DNA from: Exobasidium rhododendri
Lineage: Eukaryota; Basidiomycota; Exobasidiomycetes; Exobasidiales; Exobasidiaceae
Assembly (NCBI GenBank): GCA_026210745.1
Contig: CP110630.1
Span: 6,262,001 to 6,326,000 of the forward strand
DNA: 64,000 bases
Reading direction: 5' to 3'
Within the stretch, counting starts at the first letter, position 1. Each line of letters begins with the position of its first letter. Shown one piece after another: positions 1 to 10,805 of this stretch. A program made the translations under genes and the position numbers. The notes beneath the pieces were generated by a model. That model had not been told where the DNA came from. It worked only from the letters and a program-made list of their open reading frames with translations, and ran no database searches.

Positions 1-628
1 GAAGCGAGATCGGGAGGAGTAGAGGAGCAGCTTGTGGAATACAGACTTATTGATTGTGCCGGATTGTTTATTGCCATTGTACTGCCTGGATATACGATCC
101 TTTCTTTCTTCCCTTCCTTCCTTCCTTCCTCCATCCCTTTTCACCGTGTCTTTCTTAATTATAGAAGAGTGTGGTCGTGCGTCGTCTTCGGCTCTGTATG
201 TATATATACCTTTGCAGCCATCTCGCCCCCTCGCTTCCATGTATGCTCTTTTCAGATATGCCCCCAAAATATGATTATGAGACGTGAATGATTGAGAGCG
301 ATGTCTTATGGGTAGTAAAAGTCGCTCAGGCCGTCGTTAATGCAAAGGGACATCGAAGCGCCCTCGCACCCTCGCCTTCGATCGTCGTCGGACAGTCCTA
401 CGCGACGAAATTATTTCTTATTTTATTTATTTATAGCCTGGCGACTTTGGCTGGCGGAGAAGAAGGGGGGCGCGACACAAGAACAACCCTGGCGAGAAGT
501 CAGAAATTTTACACACGATCGAAGGGAGGAGTAAGCGATTCGAAACTTCCACCACCACCCTCCTCCTCACCACTGGATTGACACACAAGCTTCACATTCC
601 TCATCATACCGTGTATGAAAGTTTCGAC
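1..628. other. Gene-free leader upstream of the mannosyltransferase
   Basis: I see no convincing gene. A CTTT/CTTC-rich simple-sequence tract lies near 100-135 and a T-rich A/T tract near 408-435. The rest is probably promoter and 5' untranslated sequence of the gene starting at 629. Short open frames here show no recognisable domain and no signal peptide followed by a coherent protein. Confidence 0.5.
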
Positions 629-2139
629 ATGGTGAGCTTGCCATTCTTGGAAGTGATCGGGAGAAGACCTCAGCGAGTGGTTGCACTTGCCATCACTCTT
701 CTGCTCTTGATCAGTCTTTCCACCTACTTTACCATCTCGCCGAACAGCTATGATTCGGTCCGACAGCATTTCTCTCAAATACCAAGACCTTGGTCGTCTT
801 CAGCTTCGTCACCATCCCTCTCGTCCACAATAGATGCATCTTCAGGAAAAGCAGGGCCGGTGTTGCCATACAACCAAGACATAAAAGACATGTACACGCA
901 CAATCCAGGAAAGCCGAATTCACCTGAGGATCTCTTGAAATGGGCAACAAAGGGAGCAGATGGAAATTACTATCCTCCCACGTTTGTGCCTCAGATGGCC
1001 AATCAAGCACCGAGAGCTAAAGCAGGATTTATTGTTCTGGTCAGGAACAACGAGTTGGATGGGATGAGGGACAGTATGAGGGATGTGGAAGACCGATTCA
1101 ATAGAAAGTATGGCTACCCTTGGATCTTCTTGAACAGTGAGTGAAGGCGTACATTACAATAAAGGAGAGAAAAGGTGCTGATCATTTTCATACTTTTCCG
1201 CTGCAGATGAACCTTTCTCAGAGGCATTCAAGAAGGGAGTCAGGCAGATGACTCGAAGTGAAGTCAGATTCGGGATGATCCCTAAAGAGCACTGGGGCTA
1301 TCCTGAATGGATCTCACAAGAAAAGGCAGCCGCCACACGGAAGGAGATGCACGAGAAGAAGATCATCTATGGTGACTCCGAGTCGTACAGACACATGTGC
1401 CGGTTCCAGTCTGGCTTCTTCTTCCGACACCCCCTCACTCTTGACTTGGACTACTACTGGCGAGTGGAGCCAGGCATCAAGCTGTACTGCGACATCGACT
1501 ATGATCCTTTCGTCTTCATGGCCATGAACAACAAGACGTACGGATTCACAATGGCGCTACACGAGTATCTTGAGACTGTGCCAACGCTGTACTCTGCTAC
1601 GAAGACCTTTGTTCAGAAGAACCCGCAATATGTGGCCAAGGATGCCGGCATGCACTTCCTCACTGACGAACCGGAGAAGTTCATGGAGCCAGGCTGGAAT
1701 CTGTGTCACTTTTGGTCGAACTTCGAGATTGGTGATCTGCGATTCTGGCGAAGCAAAGAGTATCTGGAATACTTTGATCACCTCGACAAAGCAGGTGGCT
1801 TCTTCTACGAGCGATGGGGAGATGCACCAGTACACAGTCTGGCGGCCATCTTGTTCTTGGACAAGTCACGACTGCACCACTTTGACGACATTGGCTACTA
1901 TCACGTTCCCTGGAATCACTGTCCTGCCGACCCCAAATACCATCAGGGACGATGCAACTGCGATCCCAGCAAGGTGGGTCTACTTAACTGTTTCTAGAGT
2001 GTGTGCTCCAATGCTGACTACTCTTTCCTCTTCTCTGCAGTCCTTTGATCGCGAGGGCTACTCCTGCCTCAAGCAGTGGTGGGCTGGGTCAAACGAAAAG
2101 GAGCCAAAGTACTCTGTGCCCCGCTCACTTCTCGTCTAG
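629..2139 (+). CDS. KRE2: Alpha-1,2-mannosyltransferase, KRE2/MNT1 family (GT15)
   Basis: Exons 629-1136, 1207-1973 and 2041-2139 give a 457-residue type II Golgi protein. A short cytosolic N-terminus is followed by one membrane anchor (about residues 17-35, VALAITLLLLISLSTYF) and a Ser/Pro-rich stem. The lumenal GT15 domain starts near residue 130 with AGFIVLVRNNELD. The family block around CHFWSNFEIGDLRFWRS contains the Glu assigned as nucleophile in yeast Kre2p. GT15 enzymes add alpha-1,2-mannose from GDP-mannose to O-linked and N-linked glycans. The ATG at 629 puts the anchor in the usual place; no in-frame ATG lies before it. The last 32 codons sit on a separate exon. Which KRE2/KTR paralogue this is cannot be decided here. 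Confidence 0.93.
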
Positions 2140-2246
2140 TCATTTGTCTGCATTCATTCAATTAATAAATCATTTCATTCATGTCTATTTCAATCGTACA
2201 ATTGTCTTTTCTACATGCTCACTTCTCGACTGAGTCTCTCTCCTCC

Positions 2247-3769
2247 CTATGAGAGGTCCACCTCCTCCTCGTCACCGTAGTCCTTCACGCTCCCACCGCC
2301 TAGGCTGATCTCGTCCATTCTCTCGTCGGGGGTACCGATCGCCCCTTGCGAATCACTAGCAGTCACGGGAGCCTCTGCGTCACCGACTGCGACGGTGGAA
2401 GTGATGGGGCCCTCAATATCTTCTACTTCTGGATGCGGTGCTGGCTCGATCCTTTCTTCTTGTGTCGATGATTGCCCGAAGATAGGAAGTACATCGTCTT
2501 TTGCAGCGGGAGTCGGTGGCAGGGACAAGCCTTCCTCGCTGCCTCCCCCAGTCGACAAGGTAGGTACTTCTACTGCACCCTCTGAGGTTGTCGCTGGTGC
2601 TCGTGCAGCATCGATCGTGGGAGGAAAGGAGGTAGCAGACTGAGGCGTGTTGGCTGTCGTTGATCGTCGATGCATAAAGTCTCGCACTGACGCTGAATTT
2701 GGCGGCTCCTTGTCCAGGTAGTAATGTGAGATTGGGACCATTCTGAGGGAAGGAAAGACGGTCAGCCTCAATACTCTTACCGATGCAATTGAGATGGACT
2801 CACTTCTTCTGTTCGGCGCAGGCAAAGATCCAGTGCGGCATGACGATCGGGATTGATAGCTGCGACGCCTTTATGAATGTGGCTCCCTTCATCTGACTAG
2901 TCGTTTCATTTCCCTCTACTCTGCTTCTCGGATTCGTGCAGACAAAGTGTGTCGTGTCGATTTGGATCTTGTCGCTGTACTTTGCCTTCATGCTGTCCAG
3001 CAGCTCTTTTGCCCTTGTCTCGATCTCGCTCTCCTCTCTCTGCCCGTCGTCGCCCCTCGCACCACCGTCAATGTATCCAAAGCAGACACTGATTCCACTC
3101 GTGTCCGTCATGTCGTGCGTCTTTGTCTTGATGATGTTCGACTGTAGAGAGCCAGCTGAAGTCTTGAGAACGAGATGGAACGTGTATGGCTTGTCTACCT
3201 CTAGTCCAGACAGCTTTGTCGAGGTGTTGTGCAAGGGATTGGGAATGGCGGCCAGTCTCTCGCCATTCCGGTAGATGTCCAATTTGAGAAGCTTCGAGGT
3301 CGCAAGCTCTAATTTGTCCCACTCCAGGGTGATGGACGTCTGTGTGACTGCCCGAAGGCGCAGGCTGGGAGCTGTAGGTCAGGAGTGTTTAGTTAGGCTG
3401 AACAGTAATCCATTCACCATCACAGCACTCACCGACGGGCGCGTTTATCCCATACATCTCGAGCACACTGTCCTGCAAAAGATCAAATTCCCTCTTCTTT
3501 CTCTGCTCCTCTTTCATATTCCTCGAAACCGATATTCGCACCACTGAGCCCGTTGTACATTCTTGGGGCAGGAGTAGCGATGGAAACTCGATCTGACTCG
3601 CTCTATCACCGATCAAGATGGCCATGCCGGCATCTAGCTTGCCCACTGTAAATGTAAACGACTCATCCTCGTTGCTATTGCTCCCTTGACCGTTCGACAT
3701 CTCTTGATAAGATCGCGGTGAGTGCAAATTGACAGGCGCGATCTGATTGAGGTAGTGAGCGGTGGTCAT
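2247..3769 (-). CDS. CHS5: Chitin biosynthesis protein CHS5 (exomer scaffold)
   Basis: Three exons (3769-3433, 3371-2804, 2742-2247) encode 466 residues. The N-terminal block FTFTVGKLDAGMAILIGDR is the Chs5 oligomerisation and ChAP-binding segment. A fibronectin type III domain follows (about residues 113-205, starting APSLRLRAV) and then a BRCT domain (about 210-300, ending near MPHWIFACAEQKK). This FN3-BRCT pairing is diagnostic of Chs5, which with Arf1 forms exomer and exports chitin synthases and other cargo from the trans-Golgi. The C-terminal 165 residues are acidic, Ser/Thr/Pro-rich and probably disordered. The tail is shorter than the 671-residue yeast protein. A CACGTG site lies about 120 nt before the start. 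Confidence 0.93.
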
Positions 3770-4321
3770 CTAATGCTGTGCGGCAGGGCTGTACGCTAGA
3801 ATCTATATCGCAGCAGCGACCAGGAGAAGATGGGCAGAATTAAGAGTTTAAAGCTGTCCCGCTGTTCGCACGGAGCGCGGCTTGACAACACGTGTCTAAC
3901 TTCACACCTCCCCTCAAGCGAAGCAGGCAGGGATTCAATGAGCGGATATGTAGAAGCCCGAAAATGAAGAGCGAGAATCGTCCTGCATACTCACAGCACG
4001 TCCTGAATCACTCGACTGGTCAAGCTGTCCTGTGTCAAACAGCAAAGGGTGGTAGTCAAGAAGAGAAATCATCGAAGTCAACAATATGTACAAGCAAGAG
4101 GCACATGACGCAATGAGAAGCTACCGACGCCGAGATCGAGCTCAAGGCGTACAGGGTGAAGAGAAGAGGGAAGGAGACAGGAGAGAGGTCGATGTGAGGA
4201 GATGAAGAGCAATTAGTCGTGATATCGATCCGGCTGGACCTGATTTAAGGAAGAGCTCGGCATGACGCCAAACACCACTTGAAGCGACAAGTAGTTCATG
4301 TGAATGTCTATAGGTGTCGAC
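3770..4321. other. Intergenic region between CHS5 start and bE 3' end
   Basis: About 550 bases with no supported gene. It should hold the CHS5 promoter (right side, reading leftward) and the bE 3' end. The only clear element is the CACGTG hexamer at 3889-3894. A short plus-strand frame at 3892-4116 has no recognisable features. Confidence 0.5.
3889..3894. promoter_or_regulatory. CACGTG palindrome upstream of CHS5
   Basis: A perfect E-box-type palindrome 120 nt before the CHS5 start codon. It is one of six CACGTG sites seen in promoters of this window, with only one seen inside coding sequence. bHLH factors such as Cbf1 bind this hexamer in other fungi; the binder here is inferred. Confidence 0.4.
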
Positions 4322-5986
4322 CTACTTTGGGCTGCTCTTTATCCAAGCTTCCGCCTCCTTTGACGGGGTCGAGAGCTCCTGTTGTTGCAACTCCAAATAC
4401 GGGATGCTTGGACTGATACCTGCTGGCGTGATACTACCAGTGAAGGAACTCGATGGACTCATCTTGATGCGGGATCCGCCGCTCAATTGCTGTTCAAGAT
4501 GATCGTCCTCTGGCAGTGGATGCACCACGATCGATGGACTTGACTTGCCAGGAGGCAATACTTGGGAAGATCTGGCGAAGTTGGAGGTGTAGAGTGAGGC
4601 CGCATTAATCGGAGCTGGATCGTCTTCCTCTTTCAACACTGGCCGATCAAGATCTCTCGCGAGCGACTTGTGCCCCGTGATGTTGAGGGTTGGTGATCGT
4701 GGGACGTTCGGAAAAGCGTCATAGGACGACATACTAAAAGACGAAACTGTCGTTGCTGGCGACGCTTGGAGGATGCTGCTACTGCTCGACGAGGAGGACA
4801 CTCGCAAGCTGCTGTCGTTGCTCGTCCAGTAGCTTTCCGTGGCCGAATCACTGAACTGGGTCACTCGGCGGTCGTGGTCAGATCTGTTAGACCATCCTTG
4901 CACTGGCTGGTGTTGCTCTACTTCTGTGCGCTCGACAATCTTACGCTTCTGGTTGCGATCTGATCGACGATTGCTGGACTCCTCAAATTCGACGTTCGAC
5001 GACTTGCGCTTGTGACGCTTGCGTTCTTCGTTGGCCTTCTTGTCCGGGACTAGGGCCCCCCGCTTCCTCTCCTCAAGCCTCAGCCTCTTCTCCTGCTTTA
5101 GTTCAAGCTTGGCCTCCTGAACAATCTCGTCCATCCAGTCGCCAACCTGCTCCTTTGTGATCTGGCGCAACCAGTTCATCATATGGGTGTATATCTCACG
5201 GCACTCTCTGACTCGGACCTCCATCGCATCCTGGCAACAACTCTTATCACTCGGCTTGGGACATCGAAGCAGCCTGATCAACTCTTCACTGTGACTCGTT
5301 GGCTCCACCGCTTCTCCTTCTTCTTCGCGCTTGAAGAATTCAACGAGGAGACGCATTCGCCCCTTGTCGGAATGGGCAAAATGACGGTAGAAGTCGGTCC
5401 AGTGGCTACGACGACGACTGTTGATGAACCACAAGGTGCACTGCGAATAGTCGATGGGCTGATTGGAGAGGGCGACGGCCGTCCTTTTGTTCGTCGCAGT
5501 GGAAGACGATTGGACGAGCGCGTTGGTGGTCAAGACTAAATCATCCTTTGTTCTTTTCGAGGGAAATGGATCAGCGACATGATCGAGAAACCACTGGCGA
5601 AGTAACTTGGAATTGAGCGTCTCTTGCATCGGATTGGCTTCAGATTTCATCTTGAGAGATTGCTCTTGGGCTTCGACTTGCGAGGATTTAAACCTTTTAT
5701 CGTTGATAAGTATGTAACGCATTCTGTCAGTAGTATCCTTAAGGACGTCGCATCCTGATTTTTCCAGGGACGCAAAAAGGGTTGCAATGTGCTTGATCCT
5801 TGCTGCTTGCTCGTCGAAGAGACAAAGCTCTTCTGTGCTGAGTGCACCTCGACCTGCATAGTGCTCGATGGCTGAGCGAGTCTCATTCAAGACTTTCGCT
5901 AATGCCTTGAGTTTCACTTCATCATTGACGGAAAGCAATAGACTCTGCTCGATATCGTAGAGAGAATCTTTAGCGAGTATGGTCAT
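4322..5986 (-). CDS. bE: bE-type (HD1) mating-type homeodomain protein
   Basis: A 554-residue single open frame starting at the ATG at 5986. The first 110 residues are the variable region that, in smuts, mediates self/non-self dimerisation with bW. A TALE-like HD1 homeodomain spans about residues 126-200: helix 1 includes LLRQWFLDHVADPFPS, and the recognition helix is LWFINSRRRSHW. The C-terminal half carries basic stretches (about 310-360, likely nuclear targeting) and a long Ser-rich region. It is divergent from bW, as in the Ustilago b locus. The loop between helices 2 and 3 is about 20 residues longer than usual. A 57-nt in-frame stretch there could be an intron with a weak GTCCAA donor. 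Identity rests on the motif plus the divergent HD2 partner. Confidence 0.9.
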   Translation of the reverse strand: MTILAKDSLYDIEQSLLLSVNDEVKLKALAKVLNETRSAIEHYAGRGALSTEELCLFDEQAARIKHIATLFASLEKSGCDVLKDTTDRMRYILINDKRFKSSQVEAQEQSLKMKSEANPMQETLNSKLLRQWFLDHVADPFPSKRTKDDLVLTTNALVQSSSTATNKRTAVALSNQPIDYSQCTLWFINSRRRSHWTDFYRHFAHSDKGRMRLLVEFFKREEEGEAVEPTSHSEELIRLLRCPKPSDKSCCQDAMEVRVRECREIYTHMMNWLRQITKEQVGDWMDEIVQEAKLELKQEKRLRLEERKRGALVPDKKANEERKRHKRKSSNVEFEESSNRRSDRNQKRKIVERTEVEQHQPVQGWSNRSDHDRRVTQFSDSATESYWTSNDSSLRVSSSSSSSSILQASPATTVSSFSMSSYDAFPNVPRSPTLNITGHKSLARDLDRPVLKEEDDPAPINAASLYTSNFARSSQVLPPGKSSPSIVVHPLPEDDHLEQQLSGGSRIKMSPSSSFTGSITPAGISPSIPYLELQQQELSTPSKEAEAWIKSSPK

Positions 5987-6221
5987 CCTTAGAGTGGTGG
6001 AATAAGACTTCGAATAATTAGAGGTGGGTCACGGAAAAGGCTGTCGAATGTCACTTGCACCTCTGATGAGGGTATGGCACAATTACATTACACGTGACGC
6101 GAAGAGAACAAAGGAGCAAACGATCTGGACAATTACAATGGGGCTATTAGCACTTCCTCAAGCTAGATCTCGCTCCAATCCTCACATCTCAACGCCTTTG
6201 TCTAGGCGTTTCAAATTCGGC
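5987..6221. promoter_or_regulatory. Divergent bE/bW promoter
   Basis: The 235-nt interval between the two homeodomain start codons should drive both b genes. It contains one CACGTG at 6091-6096. If bW started at the in-frame ATG at 6138, the interval would shrink to about 150 nt. The interval length resembles the short shared b promoters of smuts. Confidence 0.6.
6091..6096. promoter_or_regulatory. CACGTG in the bE/bW promoter
   Basis: A perfect palindrome in the shared promoter, about 105 nt from bE and 126 nt from bW. See the window-wide finding on this hexamer. Confidence 0.4.
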
Positions 6222-8158
6222 ATGAGCACACAAGATTCGCCATGGGAGAAGATCATCACCACGTCTGATCGTTTTCTAGACCTCATAGCACCACAAATTT
6301 CAAATGTTGAAGAAATCGAGACTACTTTGGAGCAAATACCACCATTGCATCTACCAGATGTAGACTCACAATCTCTTCGTCAAGCGCTCTCGAGACGTAC
6401 GCTTTCGAAATCCATCATTAGAGGGATAGGTCTTTCATTTGACAAAAGAATGGAAGAATTGAAGGACTTTTTTTCTTTACAATGGCAACAATTACTAGCA
6501 ACAACCAGATGTACGATTTCCAAATTACCATTAGACGAAATGAAAGATGGTTTTCAACAGATTTTCGTTAAATCGTCTAAGGATGTTGAAGTAGTGATTC
6601 TAGCCACTCTCGACAGATACCTGAACAAATTCAGTTGTGATGCCGAAGCCGCAGCAAGAAGTGAAAGTGAATCATCTGAAGGTGGAATCGCCAATCCTCG
6701 AGGCCACTCCCGACTCGCCATCGCCATCTTGGAAAAGGCCTATTCGCACACGACCAACATCACACGGGCAGAAAAGATTCGACTGGCTGCGATTACTAAA
6801 CTTCAGCCTCGACAAGTGACTATTTGGGTGAGTGTCTTACATTGTATTACATGCGAGGGGGGGAGGAGAGGAGATCGGAAGAGGGAGTGCCGCCGTCGCG
6901 CGTTGATAGACGTGTAGCCTTGCGCGCGTATCGGAAGGCGAACAAAGGGAAGCGATAAGTGCTGGTGAAGGAGATGACTTGTGCTGACGCGCTCCATCCT
7001 CTGTCTTGTGTGACGCAGTTCCAGAATCGGCGAAACAGGAAGACCGCAGTAGCATCGAGCAAGGCAGTGGAAGCGGTAGAATCATCTCGAGAAGATCATG
7101 ACCCCACTTCGTCAGTCACTTCGTCGCAGACCCGCCCCGGACGCAACAAGAGGAAGAGAGGAAAGATCGACGACGACGATGAGGAAGAAGATCAGCTGCA
7201 AAGCTCACCTCAACGCACCAGATCCACATCGAACTACTCGCCCATGTCGTCTGGCAATACCTCTCTCAGCGGGTCGTCAGATGTCCCGTCCATGGAAAGC
7301 AGCACCGATACTCTGGCGTCCTGGAGTCGCGGTGTGGCAGCAAAAGGGCGCAATTACAGCTCTGAATCGAGTGTGATGGGAAACGGCACCCCCACTTATC
7401 GTCTTCCAGGCAAGACACCGACCTCGATCTCCTTTGACGATGAGATTCAGCGTCAGATTGGCAATTCATCGTTTGCGTCTGATCAGAGTTTCGAAGAGGA
7501 TTCTTCTTCTGCGCTTCTTTTCAACGACGAGGGTGCCGCTCAACTCGACTTTGACGATCTTGGACTCGATTTGAACTCTTTGGTCGGTGACCTTCCATCA
7601 TTCAGCAGGGACGTCTTTGACTTCTCGATGCCCACACCTTCAGCTTGCCTCGGCGAATTCCCCAGCAACTTCCACTTCGACTTTCACAGAACGCCACGAA
7701 AGAACAAGTTCGCTGTTCCAAATTCACCCACTTCACCTGAAGCAGCAGCGGATCGACTTAGCCTCAGTACTATCAACGTTGCAGGGCAAGTCTTAAAAGT
7801 TCAACAAGCTGAGAAGTGGACAGGTAGGCCAGTGCATTTCAATAAGGAAGACAGCGAGGAAGAGTGGTATCTTGACTTGGAAGCGTTCAAGACGGGAGGC
7901 ACATCAACGCCTGGCAGTGAATCGAATACTAGCAGCGAGGCTGTCACGCCGCCCGACATCTTTGACTTCTCGCTGGGAGGCCTGCTCATCAATGAGATCA
8001 TGGAGGAGAACTTTTACACGTTCCAGAGTGTGAAGAGCAAGTCAGTGCGACCGGGCGATCTCCTGCTCGACACTAATCTGGCCAACAGATGCTCTCTCAG
8101 CGAGGGTCTGCAGATACGAGACGACAACTCACAGGTACTTGCTCGACATCGAAGTTGA
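6222..8158 (+). CDS. bW: bW-type (HD2) mating-type homeodomain protein
   Basis: Exons 6222-6827 and 7019-8158 join to 581 residues. About 145 variable N-terminal residues precede an HD2 homeodomain (about residues 155-215) whose recognition helix reads QVTIW then FQNRRNRKTA, with the 191-nt intron splitting W from F. A basic segment follows (GRNKRKRGK, likely nuclear targeting), then Ser-rich and acidic regions typical of bW activation tails. Heterodimers of bE and bW from different alleles switch on dikaryotic and pathogenic growth in smuts. The ATG at 6222 is preferred because it leaves a promoter between the genes; in-frame ATGs at 6138, 6066 and 6048 are possible. A terminal intron (8133-8191) could replace the last ten codons. 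Confidence 0.9.
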
Positions 8159-9284
8159 CGCAATATCCTCAGACTCTCGACTTCCTTGCAGCTCGCCAAA
8201 TGTAATGGCAGTCCCAAACACGCTGGTGCCATTGACAAGAATGAATCCCCCTCTTCTTCCTCTTCATATCCGCTTGTCTGTGCCCCTTCTCTGCTCTTCT
8301 ACTGTAGTACATATCTGCACATATACTCTCCACACACGCAATGTACGCTTTCTGTGACACTTTCCAACACCTCCCGCCACCCCTTTTTTTCTACTCCTCT
8401 CGATTTATGAGGGAACCAACAACAGGCCAGGCAGGCGGTCTGAGCTGGCGCGCATGAAAAGGTCACTGCTAGCGTGTCCTCCTTGAGGTCAGCAGTTGGC
8501 CGCTGGCTTCAGTCCCGACTTCTTCCCCTTATTTCTGCTCGAGTGCATTGTGTGAGCTTGGGCCCCCTCTTTCTGACTTATCTTCCCGTACGTAAGACAG
8601 TCTGTGTATCCCCTCTGTATCAACCGTGAAAGCCCTCATCTCGATCGGCACTCTTCCCACCCCGTCGTCCTCCTTCTGATGGCCACATGCATAGCAACCT
8701 TGTTTCAACGGACAACGCGCACCTTAGCGTTCAGTATTAACGAATAAAGGGGCAGATCCAGTGCGTCGGGTGAAGGCGAAGTAGCACAAATCGCGATCTA
8801 TACATGAAGAGGTCATCCAAGTACTCAATCTCTTGCATTATCTTGCACAGACGTTTCCATACGGTGGAAGCTGCGTAATCTCCTTGCGGGCAATCTTCAT
8901 TGCAGATGGGAAGCATCGAATCAACCCGGATCAATATAGCAGGTACGACTGAGGAAGCTGCGAGGCTCTGAGTCAGGCCTATAAATTTGCATTCGTCACT
9001 GCTCTCCCTTCGATGAAAGACGAAGCATAGAGATGATTCTGCTGTGTATCTCGTCGGTCTACACCTTGAGGCACTGTCGATAACATAGCCAAAAAGGGCA
9101 GTGCAGAGTCGTACTACAGGGAAAGTGAGGCTATGCATTTGGACGATACAACATGACACCGCCTTCCTCTTCAGTCGAGAGTGTCACACCTCGCTTGCTC
9201 CTTTGGTCACGACCAAATCAGGCGCCTTCAGTTGCGCAGCATTGGTGCTCTTCACTTCTATACTGTGTCTGCGCTGAAGAAAGG

Positions 9285-9292
9285 ATATAAAA
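9285..9292 (+). promoter_or_regulatory. TATA box of SSP1
   Basis: TATAAAAG lies 199 nt before the SSP1 ATG. Removing the probable leader intron at 9375-9466 shortens this to about 108 nt of transcript-equivalent distance. Confidence 0.5.
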
Positions 9293-9374
9293 GAGGTGAC
9301 CTGCTTCAATTTACTCTGCCAGCCACCGTCGCATCCACATACTTTCTTCAGCATCCCTCGTTCCACGCATAAAA

Positions 9375-9466
9375 GTGAGTGTTGCATTGCTTCTCCTCTC
9401 CGCTTACATTATGTGATTCTTACACATTCATCCTCTACTATATGTGATACACCTTCCACATCTGCA
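9375..9466 (+). other. Probable 5'-UTR intron of SSP1
   Basis: A GTGAGT donor at 9375 and a TCTGCAG acceptor ending at 9466 bound a 92-nt pyrimidine-rich stretch between the TATA box and the start codon. The size and signals match the coding introns in this window. Confidence 0.45.
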
Positions 9467-9483
9467 GAGAGAAATCGACAACG

Positions 9484-9879
9484 ATGCAAGTCACTCACGT
9501 TGCGCTGGTCGTGATGGTGGCCGTAGTGTGCAGTATCCAAGTTGTGACTGCCACGCCTGTGCCAGGAAGCAGGGGCAAGGAAGTTCCCAGCTCCTACAAC
9601 AACTACCAGCGGGAGTTGACAAGAAGTGAAAGGAAGGCAATGATGCAGGCGCTAGAACGAGAGCAAAAGGCTGCGAAGAAGGCAGAGCAGGAAAGAGCCA
9701 GACTTGCAGCTCAGCAACATGTGGCAGCAGTGAATCGGAGCAGACAAGCTGCGGCATTCCGATCGATCATCGGACAGAAGGGTGAAACTCAGTTCGCTCC
9801 AGTCGACGTCGAACATTTGGCTGCCGAAGGGAGCAGGTTCATGGACTTGAACTATTCGCCTCCCTCGGGCAGTCAGTAG
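9484..9879 (+). CDS. SSP1: small secreted protein, coiled-coil, unknown function
   Basis: 131 residues, no intron. A signal peptide covers about residues 1-24 (hydrophobic core VALVVMVAVVCSIQV, likely cleavage after VTA). The mature protein is cysteine-free. It has an Ala/Lys/Glu/Arg-rich helical stretch (about residues 45-90, around ERKAMMQALEREQKAAKKAE) that should form a coiled coil, then an acidic tail. I do not recognise a family. It is the first of eleven co-directional secreted-protein genes and the closest to the b locus. An extracellular or host-facing role is inferred from the signal peptide and neighbours only. Confidence 0.75.
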   Translation: MQVTHVALVVMVAVVCSIQVVTATPVPGSRGKEVPSSYNNYQRELTRSERKAMMQALEREQKAAKKAEQERARLAAQQHVAAVNRSRQAAAFRSIIGQKGETQFAPVDVEHLAAEGSRFMDLNYSPPSGSQ

Positions 9880-10220
9880 GCTCCTCTAGTAGGCATCTGA
9901 TACGACAGGCCAGTCTATTCACTATATCTACCTCTTTCGACCGGCGATTTGTAATTTTGGTACGATCTCTTCCTCCCGAATAGTGCGAGTCGGCAAGGCT
10001 CTTCAATGACGTTTCCCGGTATGAGTGGAGGAATGAAAGAAGTATTGAATGCACTCTGAGGTGGGCATGTGCCGATCACCCGACGTAGAACCGAACATTG
10101 TGTGACATTCGTATCCTTGTAGTACTAGCCTACTTTGCACCTGAGAGACTGATCTTCTCTTGAGTCTCTACAGCGACAACATCATCGTCCTTTCCGTACA
10201 AACCGTTGACATTTCGCAAG
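9880..10220. other. Intergenic, SSP1-SSP2
   Basis: 340 bases holding the SSP1 terminator region and the SSP2 promoter. No clear TATA box and no other gene seen. Confidence 0.4.
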
Positions 10221-10805
10221 ATGAGACTACTTGATCCATCGTTGATCATCGCCGCCCTTTCCTGTTCGCTCCTCTTCACAATCGTCAAGGCAGCACCAGT
10301 GACAACGCCTCCGCTACAGATAACAGAAGGGCAAACCTCTGGTCCTCAAGCAGCGGAAACGTTGTCCTCTGCGTCTGCTCCTGAACGTAAATTCGTGAAG
10401 GTTCTACGTTCCCATCGTCACGCTGCAGCTAAAGAAGAAGTTGACGATCTTGGAGCGCCGCCTGCGCTGCCTCGTCCCATTCATAAGATTGATTCTTCAG
10501 GAGTCGACTCTCCCTATCACGCCAAGCTGCTCAATCAGGTGAATAGTCAAGTAGAGTCGATTGCTAGTAATCAAAGTCCACGCAGAGAGGAGGCCTACGT
10601 CGAGCCTCCCAGCACTTCGAGAGCCGCAACTTTAGGAACGCCATCACGAGAAGACGAAGAGTTTGAAGAGTTTCTTCAGCTGCTGGGTGGCGCGCGTACT
10701 CAGGAGGTGAAGCAGTACCTGCAAAGTCTTTCGCCTCAGGAGCGAAAGACCTTTATTCACGGCGTAGATTTGCCTGGCTCCAGCAAGAGGCACCGATCAC
10801 GATGA
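10221..10805 (+). CDS. SSP2: secreted protein, unknown function
   Basis: 194 residues, single exon. The start at 10221 gives a good signal peptide (MRLLDPSLIIAALSCSLLF, cleavage near VKA-APV). No in-frame ATG lies upstream in the open frame. The mature region lacks cysteine and is Ser/Pro/Glu-rich. It carries a helical C-terminal segment (EFEEFLQLLGG then VKQYLQSLSPQERKTFIHG, about residues 151-187) and ends in a basic SSKRHRSR tail. The SLSPQERK stretch resembles the [LM]-[ST]-x-x-E/Q motif repeated in SSP4, SSP8 and SSP9. No known family. Confidence 0.75.
   Translation: MRLLDPSLIIAALSCSLLFTIVKAAPVTTPPLQITEGQTSGPQAAETLSSASAPERKFVKVLRSHRHAAAKEEVDDLGAPPALPRPIHKIDSSGVDSPYHAKLLNQVNSQVESIASNQSPRREEAYVEPPSTSRAATLGTPSREDEEFEEFLQLLGGARTQEVKQYLQSLSPQERKTFIHGVDLPGSSKRHRSR

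Larger units (their letters stand above)
8159..9483. other. Spacer between bW and the secreted-protein cluster
   Basis: About 1.3 kb with no supported coding gene. The left part is the bW 3' region and is pyrimidine-rich. The right part is the SSP1 promoter and leader, with a TATAAAAG box at 9285 and a probable 5'-UTR intron (9375-9466). A minus-strand frame (8737-9159, 140 codons) has no start-region, domain or membrane features that support it. Confidence 0.5.

Noticed and set aside
8737-9159. 140-codon minus-strand frame between bW and SSP1
   Set aside because: No domain, no signal peptide, Cys/Arg/Ser-rich random-like composition, and it would occupy the SSP1 promoter.
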